In this document: positions 1-6,282 of the stretch, in pieces
Numbering within the stretch: position 1 is the first letter of the stretch
How the letters are laid out: each line of letters begins with the position of its first letter
Source: Gammaproteobacteria bacterium
GTDB taxonomy: Bacteria > Pseudomonadota > Gammaproteobacteria > Immundisolibacterales > Immundisolibacteraceae
Assembly: GCA_003645395.1 (NCBI GenBank)
Contig: QNFC01000071.1
Coordinates: 1-7,836 of the forward strand
Reading direction: 5' to 3'
DNA length: 7,836 nucleotides
Notes under the pieces: generated by a model
The model's database searches: none
What the model was told of the DNA's origin: nothing
Seen by the model: the letters and a program-made list of their open reading frames with translations, nothing else
Translations under genes and position numbers: made by a program

Positions 1-1611
1 GCACTGGCCAAATCCGCCAAAACCAAACCCCGTGACCTGGCAGAACGACTGGTCGCTGCGCTGCCCGCAGACGATGCAGTTGAAAAGATCGAAATTGCCG
101 GACCCGGGTTTATCAATTTTTTTCTCAAGCTCGCGAGCTTGAACAGTGTGGTAGCGGATGTACTGGCCGCCGGGCAAACCTATGGCCGAAGTGATATGGG
201 TGACGGCCGCAAAATACTCCTCGAGTACGTATCTGCGAACCCTACCGGACCACTGCATGTAGGTCATGGCCGAGGCGCGGCTTACGGATCGGCCCTCGCG
301 GCGTTATTGCAGTTCACCGGTTACAAGGTGGAGCAAGAGTATTACGTTAACGATGCGGGCCGGCAGATGGACATTCTTGCCACCAGCATCTGGCTGCGTT
401 ATCTGCAGGCTGGCGATATTAAACTCACGTTTCCACAAGCCGGTTATAAAGGCGATTACATTCTCGACCTGGCCAGCTCGTTACGCGAACAGTCAGGCAC
501 AGCGCTACAACACTCTGCGAAGGCAGTTTTCAAAGATTTGCCACTTGACGAAAATAGTGGCGAAGGCGGTGATAAAGAGACACATATCGATGGCCTGATT
601 GGCCGCGCTAAAAGCCTGCTAGAAGATCACTACGCCACCGTACACGCCCTCGGCAAGAACAGCATCGTCGCCGACATTCGCGCCGATCTAGAGGAGTTTG
701 GCGTCACCTACGACCACTGGTTTGAAGAGAGCAGCCTGGTGAAAAGTGGTGCAGTAAAACGTGCACTTGAGACTCTTCAAGAAACCGGGCACCTCTACCA
801 ACGTGACGGTGCCCAATGGTTTCGCTCAACCGAATTTGGCGACCAGAAGGACCGGGTAGTAATTCGTGAAAACGGTGAGCCGACCTATTTTGCTACCGAC
901 ATCGCCTACCACCTGGGGAAACTGGAACGTGGATTTGACCAGCTTACCGATATTTGGGGCTCCGATCACCACGGATATGTACCGCGAGTGAAGGCCTCCA
1001 TAACGGCGCTGGGGCAGGATGCCCAGAAACTGGAAGTGTTGCTGGTGCAGTTTGCCGTGCTTTACCGGGGCAACGAGAAAATTTCCATGTCTACCCGTAG
1101 CGGCGATTTCGTTACCCTACGCGCCCTGCGCGATGAGGTCGGCAACGATGCCACCCGCTTTTTTTACCTGATGCACAAAGCCGATCAGCACATGGATTTT
1201 GACCTTGAGCTGGCGAAATCAAACTCGAACGACAACCCGGTGTTCTACGTCCAGTATGCCCACGCCCGTATTTGTAGTGTCGTTCGACAACTGGCCGAAT
1301 CAGGCCGCGACCTCAACGACACCCAAGCCAACTACGAGCTACTCGCCGAACCTCATGAGCAGGTACTGATCACCCAATTGGCACGGTTCCCGGAGCTAAT
1401 CATCAGCGCTGCAAGCAAACACGAACCCCACAGCATTACCTATTATCTGCGTGAATTAGCCAACGGATTGCACAGCTATTACAACGCCCACCAATTTCTG
1501 GTCGAAGATGACTGCATTTGTAAAACCCGTATCGACCTGATATTGGCCGTACAAACCCTACTCGCAACAGGATTAATGCTGCTTGGCGTAACTGCGCCAG
1601 AGCGCATGTAA
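1..1611 (+). CDS. argS: Arginyl-tRNA synthetase, 5'-truncated by window edge
   Basis: Class I aminoacyl-tRNA synthetase that charges tRNA-Arg in the cytoplasm. Reading frame 1 is open from the first base, so the gene begins outside the window. Aligned from memory with E. coli ArgS (577 aa), about 45 N-terminal residues are missing, and 536 codons plus TAA are present. The visible N-terminal domain ends with the family motif AGPGFINFF (codons 34–42). The catalytic core has SANPTGPLHVGHGRG, with the HIGH-type signature HVGH at 256–267. The second signature loop reads MSTRSG (1087–1104) in place of KMSKS, a replacement known in many ArgRS proteins. The C-terminal DALR-type anticodon-binding domain begins near VFYVQYAHARICSV (about 1240), and the protein ends in the typical APERM. 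An internal TTG at 139 could be mistaken for a start, but conserved sequence continues upstream of it. Identity is very secure. Confidence 0.97.
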   Translation, partial: ALAKSAKTKPRDLAERLVAALPADDAVEKIEIAGPGFINFFLKLASLNSVVADVLAAGQTYGRSDMGDGRKILLEYVSANPTGPLHVGHGRGAAYGSALAALLQFTGYKVEQEYYVNDAGRQMDILATSIWLRYLQAGDIKLTFPQAGYKGDYILDLASSLREQSGTALQHSAKAVFKDLPLDENSGEGGDKETHIDGLIGRAKSLLEDHYATVHALGKNSIVADIRADLEEFGVTYDHWFEESSLVKSGAVKRALETLQETGHLYQRDGAQWFRSTEFGDQKDRVVIRENGEPTYFATDIAYHLGKLERGFDQLTDIWGSDHHGYVPRVKASITALGQDAQKLEVLLVQFAVLYRGNEKISMSTRSGDFVTLRALRDEVGNDATRFFYLMHKADQHMDFDLELAKSNSNDNPVFYVQYAHARICSVVRQLAESGRDLNDTQANYELLAEPHEQVLITQLARFPELIISAASKHEPHSITYYLRELANGLHSYYNAHQFLVEDDCICKTRIDLILAVQTLLATGLMLLGVTAPERM

Positions 1612-1618
1612 CCACACC

Positions 1619-2170
1619 ATGCGCGATTACAAAAAAAAATCGTCTAAACCAACGCGGCGAAAACAGCCTCAGCAGACCGGGATCAAACCGGGGCGCGCAT
1701 TTATCGCCGGTCTGATAATGGGTGTGGCGCTAACACTGACCGTGCAGAACTGGAGCCAGGTTCGCCACTTCCTGTTAGGACCTGCCACCGAAGAACCTGT
1801 TAAAAAACAGGCAACAACCCCGAAAACCGACGACGAAATAGAATTTGAGTTCTACACCCGACTACCAAAAATGGAAGTGCCGATAGACACCACGGTGGAA
1901 GAAGCTCGCGACAAAAAAGAGCGTGAAAAATACTACTACATGCTGCAAGTCGGATCTTTTGACCGGCGGGCAGATGCAGAGCGACTAAAAGCACAGTTGG
2001 CACTGCTTGGAGAGGTGGCAACGATTCAGGATGTATCGGTAAACGGCACTACGATGCACCGGGTGCGGCTAGGTCCGTTTAACAGCTCGCGCAAACTCAA
2101 CTCGATCGAAGCACGCCTCACCCGGGAAAATATTCCCACCATGGCGCTGAAGATTCGCAAACCTGATTGA
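1619..2170 (+). CDS. SPOR-domain membrane protein (FtsN/DedD-like)
   Basis: A 183-residue bitopic inner-membrane protein. It has a very basic cytoplasmic N-terminus (residues 1–26, rich in K and R) and one membrane segment at about 27–42 (AFIAGLIMGVALTLTV). A periplasmic linker follows, carrying the motif FEFYTRLPKMEV (76–87), which recurs in this group as FDFYTLLPEMEV. A C-terminal SPOR domain spans about 105–180 (YMLQVGSF at the start, VRLGPF in the middle). SPOR domains bind denuded septal peptidoglycan, so a role at the division site is likely but inferred. The ATG lies 7 bases after the argS stop with no strong Shine-Dalgarno sequence, which suggests translational coupling to argS. I recall an argS–SPOR gene order from Pseudomonas, where hslVU comes next; hslVU is not next here. 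The symbol ftsN is not assigned because several SPOR paralogues share this architecture. Confidence 0.9.
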   Translation: MRDYKKKSSKPTRRKQPQQTGIKPGRAFIAGLIMGVALTLTVQNWSQVRHFLLGPATEEPVKKQATTPKTDDEIEFEFYTRLPKMEVPIDTTVEEARDKKEREKYYYMLQVGSFDRRADAERLKAQLALLGEVATIQDVSVNGTTMHRVRLGPFNSSRKLNSIEARLTRENIPTMALKIRKPD

Positions 2171-2180
2171 GATAATCAGG
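2162..2180 (+). other. Hairpin over the stop codon of the SPOR gene
   Basis: CCTGATT (2162–2168) is perfectly complementary to AATCAGG (2174–2180), giving a 7-bp stem with a 5-base loop that includes the end of the stop codon. No T-run follows (GAGAAATAG), so it does not qualify as a classical intrinsic terminator. It may protect the 3' end of the argS–SPOR transcript or weakly attenuate read-through. The symmetry is seen directly; the role is inferred. Confidence 0.4.
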
Positions 2181-2592
2181 GAGAAATAGCCCCGCCCTGC
2201 GCTCAGCACCGCCTGAGCAAAACCAGCCAACTCGATCCCATCCAACGACCAGGTTTTGAGTGGCTAAAATCCCGGTGAGGAAAATCTGCTGACACCTACG
2301 TCACTCCAGAAAGCGATTAGTTGAACACAGCCGCCTAAAGCCACTGCTTTTGTTGACGATATCAACAGGTGGCTAAATCGATTTCACTTGCTACAGCCAG
2401 CCGGTCTTCGTATGCCGCATACCCTTGAATTGATACTAACGAAAACATCGCGGCGGGCGTACAACGCTACACATTACCTACACTAGCGTCAGGGCAAAAC
2501 CAGGAGCAAGGCCATTGTTAGCCGGCTGCCACCCTGGCTCAGCGCACCAAGTAACCATTATCCGGAGTGTTTCTCTTCGTCGGAGCTGTCCA
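2171..2592. other. 422-base gap without a convincing gene; several dyads
   Basis: Neither strand has an open frame here with a credible ribosome binding site. The longest noted is a 24-codon frame from ATG 2412, with no Shine-Dalgarno sequence. The gap is rich in inverted repeats: GCTCAG/CTGAGC at 2201–2218 (6-bp arms, 6-base loop), a compound stem-loop at 2339–2374, the perfect palindrome AAATCGATTT at 2375–2384, and the 13-base dyad GTATGCCGCATAC at 2410–2422. GTGGCTAAA occurs twice (2260–2268 and 2369–2377). A promoter for the downstream gene must lie in or near this stretch. The best −10-like hexamer is TACACT (2479–2484), but no good −35 partner stands 16–18 bases upstream of it, so no promoter is called. 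Confidence 0.5.
2339..2374 (+). other. Compound stem-loop in the intergenic gap
   Basis: An inner stem TGTTGA (2351–2356)/TCAACA (2362–2367) with loop CGATA is enclosed by an outer stem AGCCAC (2339–2344)/GTGGCT (2369–2374). The unpaired bases are TGCTTT on one side and a single G on the other. Twelve pairs in total make this the most elaborate fold noted in the gap. It has no T-tract and lies about 220 bases before the next start codon. It could be a leader structure, a regulator site or a decayed element; the sequence does not decide. Confidence 0.35.
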
Positions 2593-3063
2593 ATGCCTAC
2601 TCTTATTCGTACTTTTGCACCACTGCTTGCTCTGTTGATCTCCGGCTCTTCGGTAGCAGCAGAAACTCTTTATCGGTGGGTCGATGAAACTGGTCAGGTA
2701 ACCTACCAGGGACAAGCCCCGATAAAGGAGAGCTTTACGCGTGAGGAGATAAAATCTGCAAGCGGCGATATCGATCAAGCCGGTATTCAAAACGCAACCG
2801 TTATCTTCTACGCGGTAGAAAATTGTAAGGCCTGTGACCTCGCCCGACGCGACTTGAAAATACGAAAAATAAAGTTCTCTGAGATAAATCCTGAACTGGA
2901 CTCGGCAGCCGGCAAGTCGTTGATCGAGCGTTTTGGCAAGGTTGAGGTACCGCTCATTATGGTCGGCGATGCGGCTGTGAAAGGTTACAACCCGGTCTGG
3001 CTTCAGACAGCATTGGAAAAAGCCAGGATAGTTTCACCTACAAAGGACACAGCAGGGCCTTAA
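2593..3063 (+). CDS. Exported DUF4124–glutaredoxin-like fusion protein
   Basis: A 156-residue protein with three parts. Residues 1–23 form a Sec signal peptide (hydrophobic FAPLLALLISGSSV, likely cleavage after VAA). Residues 24–43 (ETLYRWVDETGQVTYQGQAP) match the short DUF4124 motif found in many proteobacterial envelope proteins. Residues 68–145 form a glutaredoxin-like thioredoxin fold: strand VIFYAV, active-site C78-K-A-C81, the cis-proline motif VEVP (P120), and a GYNP loop at 131–134. By family knowledge the CxxC pair could carry out thiol–disulfide exchange; after export it would act in the periplasm. Substrate and partner are unknown. ATG 2593 is preferred because GGAG (2582–2585) lies 7 bases upstream and the signal peptide then starts properly. 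A TTG at 2515 would add 26 residues that do not look like part of the signal. The gene appears monocistronic and faces ntrC convergently. Confidence 0.85.
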   Translation: MPTLIRTFAPLLALLISGSSVAAETLYRWVDETGQVTYQGQAPIKESFTREEIKSASGDIDQAGIQNATVIFYAVENCKACDLARRDLKIRKIKFSEINPELDSAAGKSLIERFGKVEVPLIMVGDAAVKGYNPVWLQTALEKARIVSPTKDTAGP

Positions 3064-3145
3064 GCAAGAAAATTCTTGGATAGAGTTAACACCGCAGGGA
3101 ATCTTCGTCGTTCTGACCCTCGCCGACGACGGGTCTAGCTAACGA
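3064..3145. other. Convergent intergenic spacer, no classical terminator
   Basis: This spacer separates the ends of the + strand DUF4124–glutaredoxin gene and the − strand ntrC. It holds the dyad CAAGAA/TTCTTG (3065–3078, only 2 bases between arms) and two mutually exclusive foldings: CGTCGT (3106–3111) with ACGACG (3126–3131), and GACCC (3115–3119) with GGGTC (3131–3135). None is followed by a T-run on either strand. Termination here may be Rho-dependent or rely on the alternative GC-rich hairpins; that is inference. Confidence 0.35.
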
Positions 3146-4546
3146 TTAAGCATCATCCATATGCAAATCACGTATTTTGCGGGTAATGGTATTTCGGCCC
3201 CAACCCAGTAGTGCCGCCGCATCCTGGCGCCGTCCGCCGGTGCGCTCCAGGGCAGCCGAGATCATCACTTTTTCAAATGCTGGCAGCGCCTCATCCATCA
3301 ACGCTGATGATCCGCTCATCAGCCGCTGATTCGCCCATCCACGCAATGCCTGTTGCCAGTCGATCTCCGGCCGGACACCAGAATCGTTAAGCACCTCGGG
3401 CGGCAAATCTTCCGCATGTACCCGGTGACTAGGGGTCATCACGGTTAGCCAACGGGCAATGTTTTCGAGTTGGCGTACGTTACCCGGCCAACCAAATTCC
3501 CCCAAAATTTCCAATGCCTCCGGATTCAGACTTTTACGCTCAGCATCAAGTTCCCCGGCGGCCCTGGACAAAAAGTGTTCCAACAGGGCCGGTATATCTT
3601 CGCTACGTTCGCGCAACGCTGGCACGCGAATACGGACGACATTCAGTCGATGAAACAGGTCCTCACGAAATTCACCCTCGGCCACCTCTTCTTCGAGATC
3701 TTTATGGGTCGCTGCGATCACCCGTACATCAACCTGAATAGGTGCATGCCCGCCGACTCGATAGAATTCACCCTCGGCGAGTACCCGCAACAGCCGGGTT
3801 TGCAATTCCGCGGGCATATCGCCAATTTCATCAAGGAACAAGGTGCCATTATTGGCCTGCTCAAAACGTCCCTGACGGGCCGTCTGCGCACCCGTAAAGG
3901 CGCCTTTTTCATGGCCGAACAATTCCGATTCCAGCAAATCGCGGGTAATTGCAGCCATATTCAACGCTATAAAGGGTTTGTCTGCCCTTGGGCTGTGGCG
4001 ATGCAACGCACTGGCAATAAGTTCCTTGCCAGTACCAGATTCCCCGGTAATGAGCACATTGATGCTCGATTTAGAGAGCCGACCGATGGCGCGGAACACT
4101 TCCTGCATCAGCGGAGCAGAACCGATTATCTCCGTTTGCCCCTGCATATCAACGTTCGGATCGGGTTGCGCAGACTCGCCCTGACTTAATGCTCTTTCGA
4201 CCAGCTCAATTGCGTCGTCAATATCAAACGGCTTCGGCAAATACTCAAATGCACCACTTTGAAAAGCCGAAACTGCACTCTCCAACCCGGCATGGGCGGT
4301 GGTAATGATCACCGGCACTTCAGGCACGGCATCGTTAAGATGACGTAACAACTCAAAACCATCCATACCAGGCATACGGATATCAGTAATGATGACTCTG
4401 GGTTGATCGGACTCTATGGCTTTAACCACCTCACGTCCAGACTCGAACTCATCACAGGCTATCCCTGCCCCTTTCAATGCGCGAGAGAGCACCCAACGAA
4501 TTGATCGATCATCATCAACTATCCAAACTCTATTCAGGGCGGTCAT
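3146..4546 (-). CDS. ntrC: Nitrogen regulation response regulator NtrC (NR-I)
   Basis: A sigma54-dependent transcription activator of the nitrogen starvation response; 466 aa against about 469 in E. coli NtrC (glnG), and clearly homologous end to end. The receiver domain (1–120) has the acidic pair D11/D12, phospho-acceptor D55 in TDIRMPGMDG, T83 and K105 in LPKPFD. The AAA+ domain (about 138–375) has Walker A GESGTGKE (168–175), the sigma54-contacting loop GAFTGA (215–220) and Walker B GTLFLDEIGD (234–243). The C-terminal Fis-type helix-turn-helix (about 425–462) includes RRQDAAALLGWGRNTITRKI. All key residues are present, so it should be active. Its ATG overlaps the ntrB stop in an ATGA (4543–4546), indicating translational coupling with its cognate kinase. 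It is the last gene of the leftward glnA–ntrBC cluster. Confidence 0.98.
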   Translation of the reverse strand: MTALNRVWIVDDDRSIRWVLSRALKGAGIACDEFESGREVVKAIESDQPRVIITDIRMPGMDGFELLRHLNDAVPEVPVIITTAHAGLESAVSAFQSGAFEYLPKPFDIDDAIELVERALSQGESAQPDPNVDMQGQTEIIGSAPLMQEVFRAIGRLSKSSINVLITGESGTGKELIASALHRHSPRADKPFIALNMAAITRDLLESELFGHEKGAFTGAQTARQGRFEQANNGTLFLDEIGDMPAELQTRLLRVLAEGEFYRVGGHAPIQVDVRVIAATHKDLEEEVAEGEFREDLFHRLNVVRIRVPALRERSEDIPALLEHFLSRAAGELDAERKSLNPEALEILGEFGWPGNVRQLENIARWLTVMTPSHRVHAEDLPPEVLNDSGVRPEIDWQQALRGWANQRLMSGSSALMDEALPAFEKVMISAALERTGGRRQDAAALLGWGRNTITRKIRDLHMDDA

Positions 4547-5559
4547 GGCTGGTGGCTCGCAATCGTAAGATAGATTGAAAAAACAGTTCGTCCTGGCTGA
4601 CTGGTGAAACTGATGAGCCCGCCCTGTTGACTGATTAACGACTGGGCAATCGGCAACCCCAGGCCAGTCCCTTCGGCTCGCCCCGTAATCAATGGGTAGA
4701 AAATCTGTTCCTGTAAATCCGCAGGAATCCCCGGGCCACTATCCACAATATCGACTTGCGCGACTAATCGGTGACGCTGGGTACCAATGGTCATGTTTCG
4801 CCGGACCCGAGATTTAATTTCAATTTCCCCCACTTCGCCCGCGTCCGTAAGCGCCTGCATGGCATTACGAACAATATTTAGAAACCCCTGAATTAACAAC
4901 TCAGCATCACCCATGATTTCAGGAATACTCGGATCATAATTGGTCCGTAGATGCGTGGTATCAGGCAGTTCAACTAAAACAAGTGCGCGCACCCGCTGGA
5001 GTACCTCATGGAGATTAACTCGGACCATATTGGGCGCCTCGTTACGCGCCAACATCCGGTTTACCAGACGCGTAAGTCGATCGGCTTCACCTAAAATTAC
5101 AGCCGTATATTCACGCAACGTTTCGCTTGGCAGCTCGCGATCTAGGAGTTGAGCAGCCCCACGCAACCCACCAAGGGGGTTTTTTATTTCGTGGGCAAAA
5201 CCACGCAACATCCCCTCGCTAATCTGGCGTAATGCCTGCACTTCCGCATCGCGCATCATTGTTGGCGAGGCATCAGCAACAGCAAATTCAATCAACAGGC
5301 CGTCATCTGAATCTGCGCCCGCCAGCGGGCTAACCGCGCAACTAAAGGTACGCGCCGAACCAGTGCCCGTCACCACACTGACATCATGCTGTGTCATCGG
5401 TGTCTGCTCGTTGCTGACTATCGCGAGCATATCCTTATATTCATCAACATTGATCCAAACCTTGCCAACTGGACTACCGGTCAGTCGATTTGCACTCACA
5501 CCAAAAATGTTTTCTGCGGCGCTGTTTATATCCAGCACGGTTAAATCACGAGCCAGCAC
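4543..5559 (-). CDS. ntrB: Nitrogen sensor histidine kinase NtrB (NR-II); true start probably upstream
   Basis: Cytoplasmic kinase/phosphatase that phosphorylates NtrC when nitrogen is scarce and is inhibited by the PII protein in known systems. From GTG 5559 it has 338 residues. A PAS domain occupies the first ~95. The H-box is GFAHEIKNPLGGLRGAAQLL with H123 as the phosphorylated residue. The N-box is FLNIVRNAMQAL (N232), G1 is DSGPGIP (273–279) and G2 is GTGLGLPIA (297–305). E. coli GlnL has 349 residues. Reading upstream of GTG in the same frame gives SSIGYFDLLQTAVVV, which aligns with the start of the PAS domain in other NtrB proteins. The native protein therefore probably begins 10–20 residues earlier, near 5593–5607. 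No ATG, GTG or TTG exists in frame back to the stop at 5731–5733, and GTG 5559 has no clear Shine-Dalgarno sequence. Function is certain; the start is not. Confidence 0.95.
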   Translation of the reverse strand: MLARDLTVLDINSAAENIFGVSANRLTGSPVGKVWINVDEYKDMLAIVSNEQTPMTQHDVSVVTGTGSARTFSCAVSPLAGADSDDGLLIEFAVADASPTMMRDAEVQALRQISEGMLRGFAHEIKNPLGGLRGAAQLLDRELPSETLREYTAVILGEADRLTRLVNRMLARNEAPNMVRVNLHEVLQRVRALVLVELPDTTHLRTNYDPSIPEIMGDAELLIQGFLNIVRNAMQALTDAGEVGEIEIKSRVRRNMTIGTQRHRLVAQVDIVDSGPGIPADLQEQIFYPLITGRAEGTGLGLPIAQSLISQQGGLISFTSQPGRTVFSIYLTIASHQP

Positions 5560-5642
5560 TACAACTGCAGTCTGTAACAGGTCGAAATAACCGATCGAAC
5601 TAGTTATTACCTGCGCTGGAGAGGGCTTACCGATGACTGGCT

Positions 5643-6230
5643 TCAGTTCCCGGATCGGTGCTGGGCGCGGACAGCCGTCCGGTGAACATTTATAGTAATA
5701 ATTTCGCTTTGTATAACTATCTGGTCCTTCTCATCCTGGATTTGCAACTGCAGAGAATGAGCCCCACGCTCGAGCCGGCCAGTTTGAAAGAAAGGAGAGC
5801 GAACACCAACACCGGAGGCAACGCCATCAACCAATAAAATGACACGGTCTCCCTTCCTTAAGCCTGGGCTCAGTTTCCCACTTACTGCGATGACGTCGGC
5901 TTCCTCGTTTCGGAAAGTTGCGTCAGCACCCGGCGTACTGATAGCCAGAACACTATAGCTAAAGTCCTCCTCAACAGTCGGTGACGGCGGAAGCTTTAGT
6001 CCGTTAGATGGTTGAATCATTGGGGTTTCGATAACGACAGGTTTTGCTCCTCTGCCCGCCTGGTCTGAAAACTCTATACTGCCATCGGACCCTTTAGAGC
6101 GGTAGACAGTCACCGCTTCGTCCGCTGCCCGTACCTGTCCACCACTCAACAGCGCACAGGCTGACAAAACACACAAACCGTTTCGCAATACAGTGAGATT
6201 AATTACACCTTTAATCCAATACTCCAACAT
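5643..6230 (-). CDS. Exported DUF4124 protein with C-terminal Ig-like domain
   Basis: A 195-residue envelope protein of unknown function. A signal peptide covers about 1–35 (hydrophobic VLRNGLCVLSACALLSGG, likely cut at VRA|ADE). LSAC at 22–25 resembles a lipobox, but the hydrophobic stretch before it is short. A DUF4124 motif follows (VYRSKGSDGSIEFSDQAGRGAKPV, about 42–65), then a proline-rich linker and a beta-rich region at about 92–183 (STPGADATFRN, LLVDGVASG, LERGAHSLQLQIQD) that looks like a bacterial Ig-like domain. I recall similar DUF4124 genes near glnA and ntrB in pseudomonads, so the position seems inherited. ATG 6230 is preferred because AGGTGA stands directly before it. ATG 6260 would add 10 residues but lies at the apex of a palindrome whose arm would cover its ribosome binding site. 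It ends about 36–84 bases before ntrB, depending on the true ntrB start. Confidence 0.85.
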   Translation of the reverse strand: MLEYWIKGVINLTVLRNGLCVLSACALLSGGQVRAADEAVTVYRSKGSDGSIEFSDQAGRGAKPVVIETPMIQPSNGLKLPPSPTVEEDFSYSVLAISTPGADATFRNEEADVIAVSGKLSPGLRKGDRVILLVDGVASGVGVRSPFFQTGRLERGAHSLQLQIQDEKDQIVIQSEIITINVHRTAVRAQHRSGN

Positions 6231-6241
6231 TTCACCTCGCG

Positions 6242-6279
6242 TTGATTCAGGCGTTGTCATCTGACACTACCTGAATCAA
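6242..6279 (-). repeat. 38-bp imperfect palindrome after the glnA stop
   Basis: TTGATTCAGG (6242–6251) and CCTGAATCAA (6270–6279) are perfect 10-base inverted arms. Inside them TGTCA (6255–6259) and TGACA (6262–6266) are symmetric around the same centre, between 6260 and 6261. Thirty of 38 bases obey the symmetry. On the leftward glnA transcript it begins 3 bases after the TAA and could fold into a long hairpin. No T-run follows, so it is not a standard intrinsic terminator. It is placed to stabilise the glnA 3' end, to reduce expression of the downstream kinase and regulator relative to glnA, or to be a protein-binding site. The role is inferred. Confidence 0.6.
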
Positions 6280-6282
6280 GAA

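Noticed and set aside
1087..1104. MSTRSG instead of KMSKS in ArgS as a defect
   Set aside because: Loss of canonical KMSKS is common in ArgRS and the rest of the catalytic core is intact, so there is no sign of inactivation.
2162..2218. Hairpins at 2162–2180 and 2201–2218 as a rho-independent terminator of argS–SPOR
   Set aside because: Neither is followed by a T-run on the + strand; the second is followed by AAAA, not T.
2353..2379. TTGACG…TAAATC as a promoter for the glutaredoxin gene
   Set aside because: The spacer is only 15 bases and the −10 match is weak; the sequence is equally explained as part of the stem-loop.
2412..2486. Small open frame of 24 codons in the intergenic gap
   Set aside because: No ribosome binding site, no recognisable features, and of a length expected by chance.
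2515..2592. TTG start at 2515 for the DUF4124–glutaredoxin gene
   Set aside because: It adds 26 residues before a complete signal peptide; ATG 2593 has a well-spaced GGAG.
3470..4189. A 239-codon open frame on the + strand inside ntrC, and several smaller ones
   Set aside because: It lies wholly antisense to a certain ntrC with all its motifs; its translation shows no recognisable domain, as expected of a shadow frame.
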